Assembly: GCF_006483455.1 (NCBI RefSeq)
Contig: NZ_PPPU01000027.1
Coordinates: 1-64,000, forward strand
Direction: 5' to 3'
DNA: 64,000 nucleotides
Source of the DNA: Methylomonas koyamae
GTDB lineage: Bacteria > Pseudomonadota > Gammaproteobacteria > Methylococcales > Methylomonadaceae
A program made the position numbers and the translations under genes. The notes below the pieces were generated by a model, which worked only from the letters and a program-made list of their open reading frames with translations, had not been told where the DNA came from and searched no databases. Positions 46,365 through 54,653 of this stretch are shown in pieces. Numbering within the stretch: the stretch's first letter is position 1; every line of letters begins with the position of its first letter.

Positions 46365-47618
46365 ATGCAGTTAGGATACATAGCAAACACTGATTACAAA
46401 TTAACTCTTACACCAGGTAATGCTGTTGACATAGCTAATGGAGTAGGGGTAGATATGAGTGATTCCCTATTTCCAAAATTTAGGACACAAATTTTTGGAA
46501 AAGGGGAGGCATTTAAACACGACTCCCCAACTGACTTGATCATAGACAGTTGCACCGTGTACGAGTCTACTGATTATAAGGAAGAAGCCAGACAACTAGC
46601 TACGTCCTTTTCTGCACACTTTGGAGTTACAACTGGGAATGCGGCATACTCTAAGGCGCGAAATGAAGTTGACACAAAGAAAATATTTTATATTGAGATC
46701 GCGCAAATAGGCGAAGGCATGGCGATTGATAAAAATGATATTAAATGGGAATCGCCTCCAATTGCTGAAAGCTTAAATGACCCTAAGGAAATTCTTGACC
46801 AATTTCTGCTGGATTCGGGGAGTCATTATATAAATCGTGTGTATTATGGAAAACTAATTATAATCCGAGCAGCCATCAAAACGACAAGCATATCTGAACG
46901 CGATTCATTCTCCGCATCAGTAAAAGCCGCTGCCGCTTCATGGGGAGGAGGCGCAAGCATTTCTTCATCTCACGAACAAGTTTTAAGAAGCTCAAATGTG
47001 GAATTAGTAGCTTCAATTGTTTCTGGGGGTGTAACCGGATTAAATTTGGCCCTAACAAGTTATGAAGATATTAAGGTTATTATAGAAAAAATAAAAAATG
47101 GCACTATTATAATCAATAACGGTCCAGTCAAATGCGACGTAACTAGTCTATGGCACACTATTAGCGCATATCCAAAAATAAGGAAGGTGTTATCTTTTCC
47201 AAAGGTAGAGCCAATTCAACCAATCTTCGGTGTACCTAAAGGAACAATTATCGCTTGGTACCCAACTCCCGAGAGCATTATTTTTGATGACGTCAATACT
47301 TCGCAAATAAAATCAATAGTCATGCCAGCAGGATGGACTATCTGTGATGGTAAAAACAACACCCCTAATCTAGTAGGTAACTTCATCCGAGGTATTGTGA
47401 GCCCATCAGAGTCTGGTCTACAAGGTGGTCAACCGTCACACTTTCACACTTGTAGCGGTATTACAGGCGGTGAAACAAACGGAATGCAGGGACCAAACGA
47501 AGGAGCTGATAATTATGCTGGTAAAAACTGGCAGCATCAGCATAATTTTTCTGCTTCCACATCAGAAAGCTCCAATATTCCTCCTTATATCGGATTGATT
47601 TACATTATGAAGTTATAA
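46365..47618 (+). CDS. MACPF pore-forming domain fused to a phage tail-collar domain
   Basis: The 417-residue protein follows GGAG six bases upstream of the ATG. Residues 1 to about 290 look like a MACPF/perforin domain. The signature GSHYINRVYYG (Gly152-Ser-His-Tyr-Ile) resembles the Y-G-T-H-[FY]-x6-GG motif. It is followed by a Ser/Ala/Gly-rich membrane-hairpin-like stretch (SFSASVKAAAASWGGGAS), an SGG turn, and the W-x-x-x-I...P-x-x-x-x-V-L ending. Residues about 300-417 resemble the tail-collar domain: GTIIAWYP, PAGWTICDGKN (Gly323-Trp324), TPNLVGNFIRG, several His-rich turns (SHFHT, WQHQHN) and IPPYIGLIYIMKL. No signal peptide is present. Codon use and AT content differ sharply from neighbours, indicating transfer. 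It is probably a toxin or effector. Confidence 0.75.
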   Translation: MQLGYIANTDYKLTLTPGNAVDIANGVGVDMSDSLFPKFRTQIFGKGEAFKHDSPTDLIIDSCTVYESTDYKEEARQLATSFSAHFGVTTGNAAYSKARNEVDTKKIFYIEIAQIGEGMAIDKNDIKWESPPIAESLNDPKEILDQFLLDSGSHYINRVYYGKLIIIRAAIKTTSISERDSFSASVKAAAASWGGGASISSSHEQVLRSSNVELVASIVSGGVTGLNLALTSYEDIKVIIEKIKNGTIIINNGPVKCDVTSLWHTISAYPKIRKVLSFPKVEPIQPIFGVPKGTIIAWYPTPESIIFDDVNTSQIKSIVMPAGWTICDGKNNTPNLVGNFIRGIVSPSESGLQGGQPSHFHTCSGITGGETNGMQGPNEGADNYAGKNWQHQHNFSASTSESSNIPPYIGLIYIMKL

Positions 47619-47826
47619 TTATTAAGTCAAATATAAGATATACATCTTTTAATAACGTCTCCACTAGAAAAATAAAATTTTTTAATAGTTTATATATCGG
47701 AAAGATAGGCATAATTCGCCACATATAAGTCCTCGCTTTTGTAAATAAATAAAACCTAAATATTCACGTTTTATATTTTTACTCAAACGAGGGCATTAAC
47801 CAAATTTAGACAAAAAATTCTAATTT

Positions 47827-47856
47827 GAAGGTGAATGAACCCTTTTCATCACCTTC
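47827..47856 (+). promoter_or_regulatory. Hairpin in the leader before a short ORF
   Basis: GAAGGTGAATGAA (47827-47839) and TTCATCACCTTC (47845-47856) can pair with one bulge across a short loop. It ends six bases before an AGGAG ribosome site. It could be a terminator-like or RNA regulatory structure. The rest of 47619-47826 is AT-rich with no gene seen. Confidence 0.5.
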
Positions 47857-47872
47857 AATCCAGGAGTTTTTT

Positions 47873-47926
47873 ATGTCTCGGTTGCAGATTTATATCGGCA
47901 AAAATACCCACCGTATCGCTTTTTAA
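47873..47926 (+). CDS. 17-codon ORF, leader peptide or frameshifted start of the next gene
   Basis: ATG at 47873 follows AGGAG with ideal spacing and encodes MSRLQIYIGKNTHRIAF before TAA at 47924-47926. The next gene (ATG 47950) has no ribosome site of its own. Its frame is open upstream as RQKYPPYRFLTNPAARTP, overlapping this ORF in the -1 frame. Either this is a leader peptide coupled to the next gene, or a base change in the A-run near 47900 separated the true start from the rest. The sequence alone cannot decide. Confidence 0.4.
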   Translation: MSRLQIYIGKNTHRIAF

Positions 47927-47949
47927 CCAATCCCGCCGCACGAACGCCA

Positions 47950-48588
47950 ATGACCAAGACCGAGGCGCAGTTGCTGTTGAACAAAGCCAACAAAGCCTCA
48001 AACTTTCTATTTGCCAGTGTGGTCACTCTGATTGCTCGGCGCGGATATTTGGCGCTAGGGTTTGTAAAGCCGCATGATTGCTTAAGAAAATACACTGAAA
48101 TTTCCAACGCCTACATTTGCCGACTCATCCAGGCCTCAGACACCTACCTACAAATGGACCCAAAATTACTACATTTGCAATGGGTTTCTGAAAGCGCGCT
48201 AAGGCCGCTTGTCCACTTGCAGACAAAGGATCTTCAGGCAATTTGGGGCTGGGTTCTGAAGCATCGTGACGGTGACGCTCGCATTACTAGCCGAGATATG
48301 AACCTCGCCATTGACGCACTAAACATTCTCAGCCACGAAATTTGCGCTGTTGAACATCAAGCCGCTGTTACCGTCAGAATAGACCGAGAATTACTACCCA
48401 AATTCCATCGGCACATTTTTCGCATTGCAGATGCCATTCGGGATGAAAATATTAACAGTAAAACCGAGTGGGAAATAATTTCAAAAATGATCTACCATCA
48501 GTTGCTAAAAAACTTTATTGATCCAGGCAAGCACGCCAACGTTGATAAGCAGTCGCATCGCAGAAAGGGGTCAGGCCTAGAAATATAG
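47950..48588 (+). CDS. Uncharacterised protein, possibly DNA-binding
   Basis: The 212-residue product starts MTKTEAQLLLNKANKASNFLF. I do not recognise the family. Residues about 22-95 (VVTLIARRGYLALGFVKPHDCLRKYTEISNAYICRLIQASDTY, then SESALRPLVHL) resemble a helix-turn-helix arrangement like that in ParB-like or plasmid regulator proteins, so DNA binding is a guess. There is no signal or membrane segment. The last codons (GSGLEI and stop) are formed by a copy of the GGGTCAGG repeat. The start lacks a ribosome site; see the ORF at 47873. It lies inside the island defined by the direct repeats. Confidence 0.6.
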   Translation: MTKTEAQLLLNKANKASNFLFASVVTLIARRGYLALGFVKPHDCLRKYTEISNAYICRLIQASDTYLQMDPKLLHLQWVSESALRPLVHLQTKDLQAIWGWVLKHRDGDARITSRDMNLAIDALNILSHEICAVEHQAAVTVRIDRELLPKFHRHIFRIADAIRDENINSKTEWEIISKMIYHQLLKNFIDPGKHANVDKQSHRRKGSGLEI

Positions 48589-48633
48589 CAAATCCTTTCA
48601 AGGATGCTTAATTGCTAAACCTGACCCTGCTTT
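48567..48633. repeat. Inverted repeat and right copy of the island direct repeat
   Basis: GGGGTCAGGCCTAG (48567-48580) and its partner CTAAACCTGACCCTG (48616-48630) are inverted copies about 35 bp apart, able to form a long imperfect hairpin like a REP or transposon-end structure. The right arm belongs to the 20-bp direct repeat (48614-48633) shared with 45880-45899. Confidence 0.7.
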
Positions 48634-48692
48634 GCATTGCCGAACGGAAATTAGTCGTATCGCTTCACTTCACGGCCGAATCGGGTAAACAA

Positions 48693-48929
48693 TCAAAATT
48701 CATCACCCGGCAAAGGTTCCCGCCTAGGTACTTTTGCCAAAATTGCCTGAAGAGCCGATGCATCGGCCCGTTCGGCTCTAGCTTGCAGATATTCCTCGGT
48801 GGCGATTGCCGAAACCTTTTCCGCTACCGCACTGGCAATGAATTGGTTGATTGAAACGCCTTCTTTGCTTGCCAATTCTTTAATGTGGCGGTGAACTGAA
48901 TCGGGTAATCGTAAACTGAGCGCACTCAT
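48693..48929 (-). CDS. Ribbon-helix-helix antitoxin-like protein
   Basis: The 78-residue protein has a typical N-terminal RHH fold (MSALSLRLPDSVHRHIKELASKEGVSINQFIASAVAEKVSA) and a charged C-terminal tail that could wrap a toxin (QAILAKVPRREPLPGDEF). Its ATG overlaps the stop of the PIN gene (ATGA). It is therefore second in the operon, unlike most pairs, where the antitoxin comes first. Confidence 0.88.
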   Translation of the reverse strand: MSALSLRLPDSVHRHIKELASKEGVSINQFIASAVAEKVSAIATEEYLQARAERADASALQAILAKVPRREPLPGDEF

Positions 48930-49339
48930 AGCAATCTCTCCAACAGGGTTTTAGGCGTAATCGCTTCCACTCCGAATTTTTCAATGCTGACAAAATCTTT
49001 CAGGTTGTGGGTGACAATGGTTTTTACCTCAGCGGCAACAGCTAGTTCCAAAACCAAATCATCCTTCGGATCCGGTAGATAGGGCCGCCATAAAAAATAC
49101 ACTTTCTGATGCCTACCAAACCCACATAAACTATCCAGGATCACCTCAATTTCAGTATCGGTCAATTGAAGCATGGTTTGATTCCGCTTCAATATTTCTT
49201 CGTATTCGAACAGCAGCGGTGTCGATATCACTAGACTCAGTTGCTTAGCAGCCAAAAGCTCCAACACTTTAAATGACGCTCCGCTGGCCGAATATAAGCC
49301 AGCGAACAGCACATTGGTGTCCACGATGATTTCCGTCAT
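48926..49339 (-). CDS. PIN domain toxin-like ribonuclease
   Basis: Starting at ATG 49339 (MTEIIVDTNVLFAGLYSASGASF) the product has 137 residues. The first catalytic Asp is in VDTNVL. Further acidic residues lie in LLFEYEEIL (Glu) and in DPKDDLVLELAV (Asp), with ETH-type closing sequence TIVTHNLKDF. This matches the COG1569-type PIN family of toxin components, which cut RNA. It overlaps the RHH antitoxin downstream by four bases. Confidence 0.88.
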   Translation of the reverse strand: MTEIIVDTNVLFAGLYSASGASFKVLELLAAKQLSLVISTPLLFEYEEILKRNQTMLQLTDTEIEVILDSLCGFGRHQKVYFLWRPYLPDPKDDLVLELAVAAEVKTIVTHNLKDFVSIEKFGVEAITPKTLLERLL

Positions 49340-49405
49340 ACCAAATACGGTATCACTAATGTTGCATGCCGACAAATATCCAAATCGGGCAAATAAATGT
49401 CCCGA

Positions 49406-52400
49406 TCATTTAACTGCTACTGTTCCAGCCACCCCATTCCCCCTGACCGCCTCGTTATACATATCAAACCCACTAGCCGGCGGGATCGAGGCGTTGCCGG
49501 GGCGGGTGGCTTTCCAGACTTGGTATAGCTTCAATTCGGCGCCGGGTTGCAGTTTGGCGACGCGGATGATGCGGTCCGGGTAGCGTTGGGTTTCCTTGAT
49601 GCCGGCCCAGTAGCTGTCGTCGCCGGCTTGCAGTTTGGCGTCGGCCAGGTAGGTCTGGTCGTTTTCCTGGCCCTCCGCCAGCGACGGGATGCCGTCCTCG
49701 ATCACGACGAAGTCGCTGCCGGCCGGCAAGCGGTTGGATTCGGCGCTGCGTTTGATTTTGACTTCGCTGACCACGACGTCGCCGATGTGCAGCGCCTGGC
49801 TCAGGTCGACCGGTTCACCGCCGCCGGCGGTAATCCGGCGGAAATTGCGTTGCACGCTGAGGCCGTTGTCGCGGGCGGTGACGGCCGGGTACGGCAGTTC
49901 GACTTGCAAGGTGGCGGATGCGATATCGGTTTCGCTGAGATCGGCGATATGCAGATCGGCCAGTTCGGCGGCGGCCGGCAACTTATCGAACCGGCCCAGA
50001 TAGCCGCCGGGAATGGGTTGCAAGCTGCCCAACGTGGCGGATGCATTGGCGACTTTCAAGGTCCGGGCTTTTTGGCTTTGCGCGGCGGCGGCTTCCTTGC
50101 TCAATAACTCGCGGGTGTTGAAGATAACTTGGGCGGTATCGTAGGTCGAAGTCCAGTAGCCGTGTTGCTGGGTCTGCAACAACAGCCGCTTCAGTCTGCT
50201 TTCCAATGCCGGCGGCAAGTCGCCCGCAGCCTGCAATGCGCCTAGCCCGGCGGATATTATGCTGGGCAAGCCGAAGCGAAAGCCGAGCCGCTCATACGAT
50301 GGACCGGGTTGGCTCTGATAAGCGGCCGGATCGATCGCCTCCAGCGCCTGTTGCAGGCGTTTGCCCAAACGCTTGGCCAGATCGGGCTGGCCTTTCATCT
50401 GCTGGTTGAAGGCATGCCAGCTTTGGTTTTTGTAGGCCGCCAAGATGCGCAGCGCCGCAGTCAAGTCTTCGGCACCGGCTTGCGGGTCGGCGCCGACTTT
50501 TTCGACGAACTCGGCTTGCCGCTCCCACGGCGCCTGGTAGATGTAACCGACCGCCGAATAAGCGGCCAGCGTAAAGCCGTCCAGCACTTGCTCGGTATTG
50601 GCTTGTTGGGCCAGCCACTCCGCGCCTTTGTTGTAAGCCGAGGTGGTGCCTTCCAGTTTCAATTCCTCGGCATATTTCAAGGCCTGCATCGCGATCATCG
50701 TCACCGGCACGCTGGGCTCCGGATCGTTGGCCCACAACGCAAAGCCGCCGTCGGCTTTTTGGTTTTGGATCAGTTTCCGGATACCCAACGCCGCATTCTG
50801 CTTGGCGCGCTGCAAGGGTTTTTCCAGCGGCCCCAGTTGCTCGGGCTTGAGGCCGGCGCGTTCGATCAGGTCCAGCAACACCAGGTTCGGCACCGTGCTA
50901 TGCGCCAGTTGTTCGGTGCAGCCGTAAGGGTATTGCACCAGCATCGCCGCCGCCTGCAAGGCCGCGCCAAGCAGGCCGGAGTTGACCCGTACCGTCAGTT
51001 GCGCGGCTTGGGCCTGCTCCGGAATATCGAAATGCAAATGACCGTCGCGGCGTTCGGCAGCATAGACTTGCGCCATCGCTGCCGGCTGAATCGGCAAATC
51101 GAATTCCTCGGCACCACCGACTTTGACTGTGTTCGGCGCGGTCAACGCCGCTTTTAAGCTGGCATTGCCGGCTTGCGGGCCGGCGGTCAGACGCAGCGGC
51201 CATAGTTGCTCGGCTTTGGCGGCCAAGTCGGCGCTCGGCGTTAAATTGATGTCCTGGCCTTGCAGATTGTCGCTCAAACTCAGATTGCCGGCGACTTTGA
51301 CCGGTTCGGGCCAATGGCTGGTCAATTTGACCGCCAATTCCACTTCGTCGCCGCTACGTAAAAATTGCGGGCCGACCATATCGACGGCGATGTCGGTTTT
51401 GGTGCGGAACTGGCCGGTGGTTTCGCCGAGGCGGCCGTCCTGGTCGCTGGCCACGGCGGTGACCAGCCATTCGGTGACGTTGGCCGGCATATCGACGTCG
51501 ATCGTCGCCGCGCCGTTGGCGTCGGTGACCACGTGCGGGAACCAGCCGGCGGTGTCGCGCATGGCTTTTTTCGCCAGTTTGCTTTGGCTTTTCAAGGCAC
51601 TCAGCGCGAAGTTAGGCTTGCGCAGCAAGTCGGCGTAGCCGTAGCCTTGCAAGTCGTCGGAATAGTAGGTCGACAGATTGCTGCGTTGTAGCGGATAGAA
51701 AAAGTCGAAAATGCCGGGGCGGAATTCGGCTTGCACCGCGTAAACGGCGCGATCAACAATCGATACCGCCAGCTCGGTATTTGCCGCCGGGCTGCCGTCG
51801 GCGCGTTTGACCTGCAATTTGATTTGGGTGGGTTTGAGCGGTTCGGCTTCGGCCTGAGCCGGCTCGATGGCGATTTGCAGCCGCTTCTCCAGCGGCACGA
51901 TACGGAAGCCCAACGTCTGCTCCTTGTACTTGCCGCCGGCCACCGGCACCGTGACGGTGTGGTAGAAGCCGGTGCCGTATTCGGGTTTGGCGGTCACTTC
52001 GAACCAGCGGCTGCGGCCTTGGGCCTGGGCGCTGCGGCTATCGAACAATTTGGCGCCGGCCACGGTTTCCCAGATCGCCCCGGCTTCGTTATTGCCCCAG
52101 GCCTTGGGCAGCAAGGCAAACACTTTGGCGTGCTCGCCGGGACTGAGGATCGTGGTTGGCGTGTACAGCTCCAGTTCCGGATTGTCGGCCACCGCCTCGC
52201 CGCCGTTGCCGGCGACGATCAAGGTGGCCGGTTGCGAAGTGGAACTGTGGCTCATGCTGCGGCCGTCCAGCGTTTCCAAACGCGCCACGGCCGTCAAGCG
52301 GCCGAACTCTTTCAACGCCGGTATGCTGAGTTTTTGCTGGCCGTTGGCGTCGGTGGCAATATCCAATTTCACCAGACTGCGCTTGCCGCTGCCGGGCTGT

Positions 52401-54313
52401 TCCAGCATCACGTCGACCACGCCGCCGGCCTTGGCTGCCGGTTTGCCGTCGGCGTAACTGGATTGCAGCAAAATCTGCAAATCCTGATCGCCGACCGCCG
52501 CGACAGTTTTGTTAAAGCGCAGTGCCGGCTGGGCTTCGGCCAGCGTGGCGTAAATGCTGTCGGTCAAAATCGCGCTGCCGCCGGCGGCATCCTGGGCGCG
52601 GACCATTAATGTATAAATCCATTCCTGTTCCGGTTTCGGCGACTTGGCGTCGGTTTGGGCTTCGGCCGGTACGGTAAATTCGAAACTGCCGTCGCCGTTG
52701 TCGGCCAGTTTGGCGGCGGTTTCCCACGGATTGCTGGCTTCGGCGGCCTGGCGAGCCTCAATCGAACTGAACAGGCGCTGCGGCTGGGTCAACGGTGCGG
52801 CGGATTTGATCTGGCCGAAATAATCGTTGCCGGCCGACAAGCCGGCGCCGGCCTCGGTCACGAATTGCGGCGCCTCGAATTTTTTGCGGTACAAAAATAC
52901 TTCGAATTTGACGTTCTGCGGGATGCCGCCGCTGTAACGCTTGGCGCGGAATTTCAGATTGAACGCTTGCCCGGCCTGCACAGTCGGGCTGCGTTCCAGC
53001 CATTCCAGGTAAAAGGTCGGTTTAATGTAATCGCGCACCCGAAATTCGCCGCCGTAGGCTTTATGGTCGATCTCGGCCAGCAAGCGGTACAAGCCCGGCG
53101 TCTGGCCTGGATCGAGCTCGAAGCTGCCGGAAAACGAGCCGAAGTCGGTCAGTTGGCTATGGCCTTGCAAGCCGGTGGCGTTGCCGTCGGCGCGGACTAA
53201 TGACACGTCGGTTTGTTTGGATTGAAAGGCCGGAATCCGCAATTGGCCGTCCTGCAAATTGCGGACGATGCCTTTGTAGAAAAAGGTCTCGCCGGGCTTG
53301 AAGATCGGCCGGTCGGTCATCACGAATAGCGCATCGTCCTTGGCCTGAGTCGGCAGAAAATCGGTCGCGGTCAACGCCGTGCGCGCTGCTGCGTTGGCGT
53401 TGGCGTTGGCGTTGGCGGCCGGCGCGTCGACCCGGACCAGCAGTTTGCCGTCCAGCACCCCGTCGGGATTGTTGAAGCGCAGTTCGCCGGCGGCATCGGT
53501 CGCCCCCGGCAAGTTCTGCCAACGGCCGCGGCCGTCGCGGACGCTGACTTTGGCATTGGCCAGCGGCTGCAAATCGCGGTTCATCGCCCGCACCAGCAAT
53601 TGCTCGCTGGATTGCTTGACCTGCACCGCCAGGCTGCTGACCTGAATCAGACACTGCGCCTCGGTCTTTCCTTGCACCGCCTGCAACAGATACAGGCCGT
53701 CCGGCAACGGCTCGAGGGCGATCTGCCGAACTTTGTAGCGGTGCTCGCTCCAGGTGTCCTCGTTGAACCACCAGCCCAGATCGTGGGTTTGCTGGCCGTT
53801 GCGCAGCAAGTCCAGATAGGTTTCCTTCACCACTTGAAAGCCCTTGGGCGGGGCGACCAGGATTTGCTGCGGCACGGCCGCCAACGGCTTGTCGGTCACG
53901 GTCAAGACCGAGCCGCTGAACGGCGTGTCTTTCAACGACTTGCGAAATTCCACATCCAGCATGCCGCGCAGCAATTTCAGCGGCGATTCGGCGTTGTTCA
54001 ATCCTTTTGCAAAATAATGGCCGGGATTGAGCTCGCTGACCGGCTGCTCGTAACTGCGGCTGACGTTGAATTGGCCGTCGAGAAAGCTTTCCAGATTGTC
54101 GGCTTTCAGCACCCGGATCAGCATCGGCTGGTCGGTAACGGTGTAATCCAGGCGGATGCTGGGCGATTCGGTGTTGCTGAAACTGCGTTCGGCGGTCAGG
54201 TAGAACGGGCTGCCGGCGACGACGGCAAGCGGTGCGAGCATCAACGCAAGCCCAATTGCCACGGCAAAACCCGCTAGCCGGTCGCGCAACACTGCATTCA
54301 GAAATCGGTACAT
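49406..54313 (-). CDS. Bacterial alpha-2-macroglobulin with thioester motif (YfaS/ECAM-type)
   Basis: Bacterial alpha-2-macroglobulins are periplasmic protease traps. The ATG at 54313 has GGGAGG seven bases upstream and gives 1635 residues. The N-terminus is a cleavable-type signal (LAGFAVAIGLALMLAPLAVVAG) with no lipobox Cys, unlike lipoprotein-type ECAM. MG domains follow (DRPIFKPGETFFYKG is the typical MG2 start). The macroglobulin core shows DTAGWFPHVVTDANGAATI and the thioester PYGCTEQ (Cys1132). The thioester helical domain follows (QNQKADGGFALW), and the C-terminus forms the receptor-like domain. Its expected partners (DUF2135, DUF1175 and DUF2138 proteins) are at 19116-22315 rather than here. 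Confidence 0.92.
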   Translation of the reverse strand: MYRFLNAVLRDRLAGFAVAIGLALMLAPLAVVAGSPFYLTAERSFSNTESPSIRLDYTVTDQPMLIRVLKADNLESFLDGQFNVSRSYEQPVSELNPGHYFAKGLNNAESPLKLLRGMLDVEFRKSLKDTPFSGSVLTVTDKPLAAVPQQILVAPPKGFQVVKETYLDLLRNGQQTHDLGWWFNEDTWSEHRYKVRQIALEPLPDGLYLLQAVQGKTEAQCLIQVSSLAVQVKQSSEQLLVRAMNRDLQPLANAKVSVRDGRGRWQNLPGATDAAGELRFNNPDGVLDGKLLVRVDAPAANANANANAAARTALTATDFLPTQAKDDALFVMTDRPIFKPGETFFYKGIVRNLQDGQLRIPAFQSKQTDVSLVRADGNATGLQGHSQLTDFGSFSGSFELDPGQTPGLYRLLAEIDHKAYGGEFRVRDYIKPTFYLEWLERSPTVQAGQAFNLKFRAKRYSGGIPQNVKFEVFLYRKKFEAPQFVTEAGAGLSAGNDYFGQIKSAAPLTQPQRLFSSIEARQAAEASNPWETAAKLADNGDGSFEFTVPAEAQTDAKSPKPEQEWIYTLMVRAQDAAGGSAILTDSIYATLAEAQPALRFNKTVAAVGDQDLQILLQSSYADGKPAAKAGGVVDVMLEQPGSGKRSLVKLDIATDANGQQKLSIPALKEFGRLTAVARLETLDGRSMSHSSTSQPATLIVAGNGGEAVADNPELELYTPTTILSPGEHAKVFALLPKAWGNNEAGAIWETVAGAKLFDSRSAQAQGRSRWFEVTAKPEYGTGFYHTVTVPVAGGKYKEQTLGFRIVPLEKRLQIAIEPAQAEAEPLKPTQIKLQVKRADGSPAANTELAVSIVDRAVYAVQAEFRPGIFDFFYPLQRSNLSTYYSDDLQGYGYADLLRKPNFALSALKSQSKLAKKAMRDTAGWFPHVVTDANGAATIDVDMPANVTEWLVTAVASDQDGRLGETTGQFRTKTDIAVDMVGPQFLRSGDEVELAVKLTSHWPEPVKVAGNLSLSDNLQGQDINLTPSADLAAKAEQLWPLRLTAGPQAGNASLKAALTAPNTVKVGGAEEFDLPIQPAAMAQVYAAERRDGHLHFDIPEQAQAAQLTVRVNSGLLGAALQAAAMLVQYPYGCTEQLAHSTVPNLVLLDLIERAGLKPEQLGPLEKPLQRAKQNAALGIRKLIQNQKADGGFALWANDPEPSVPVTMIAMQALKYAEELKLEGTTSAYNKGAEWLAQQANTEQVLDGFTLAAYSAVGYIYQAPWERQAEFVEKVGADPQAGAEDLTAALRILAAYKNQSWHAFNQQMKGQPDLAKRLGKRLQQALEAIDPAAYQSQPGPSYERLGFRFGLPSIISAGLGALQAAGDLPPALESRLKRLLLQTQQHGYWTSTYDTAQVIFNTRELLSKEAAAAQSQKARTLKVANASATLGSLQPIPGGYLGRFDKLPAAAELADLHIADLSETDIASATLQVELPYPAVTARDNGLSVQRNFRRITAGGGEPVDLSQALHIGDVVVSEVKIKRSAESNRLPAGSDFVVIEDGIPSLAEGQENDQTYLADAKLQAGDDSYWAGIKETQRYPDRIIRVAKLQPGAELKLYQVWKATRPGNASIPPASGFDMYNEAVRGNGVAGTVAVK

Positions 54314-54653
54314 TTCAACGCCTCCCGGCCGACGATTATCGATTGCCAATCCCGGCGCAGCGCGCCCGAACCGGCATTAATTTCGCAGTAGCATAGCCGC
54401 TAATTGGAGAAATGAAACGCTTTTGCACAGGCCCGGCTGTAGTGGCTGTGCCGTGGGCCGATTGCGGTCCCGCCAGGCGTTTTTCATGCAGCGGAATTGA
54501 AGGGATCGCCCTACATATTTCCTTACGTTTGGTGAGGATTGGGCTATAATTTAGACATAGATCACAAAAAGCCGGGGCAGGGAGCTGGCAATCGCGCCGC
54601 AAGCTGCCGGTACACGCTTTCGAGGGATCGCTCTGCGGTAAAGGGGGGTGAAC
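54314..54653. other. Divergent intergenic region with candidate promoter of the GRE operon
   Basis: This 340-bp gap separates the alpha-2-macroglobulin gene and the GRE operon. A perfect -10 box TATAAT lies at 54545-54550 on the plus strand; the -35 region 17 bp upstream (CTTACG) is weak, which may indicate an activator. Transcription from it would give a leader of roughly 95 bases. I see no clear FNR palindrome (TTGAT-N4-ATCAA). An AAGGGGGG ribosome site precedes the GRE start. Confidence 0.45.

Noticed and set aside
45880-48633. Prophage remnant
   Set aside because: Only a collar-like domain suggests phage; no integrase, structural or lysis genes are present, and the collar is fused to a pore-forming domain.
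54314-54653. FNR-type anaerobic regulator site upstream of the GRE operon
   Set aside because: No convincing TTGAT-N4-ATCAA palindrome is visible in the intergenic region.
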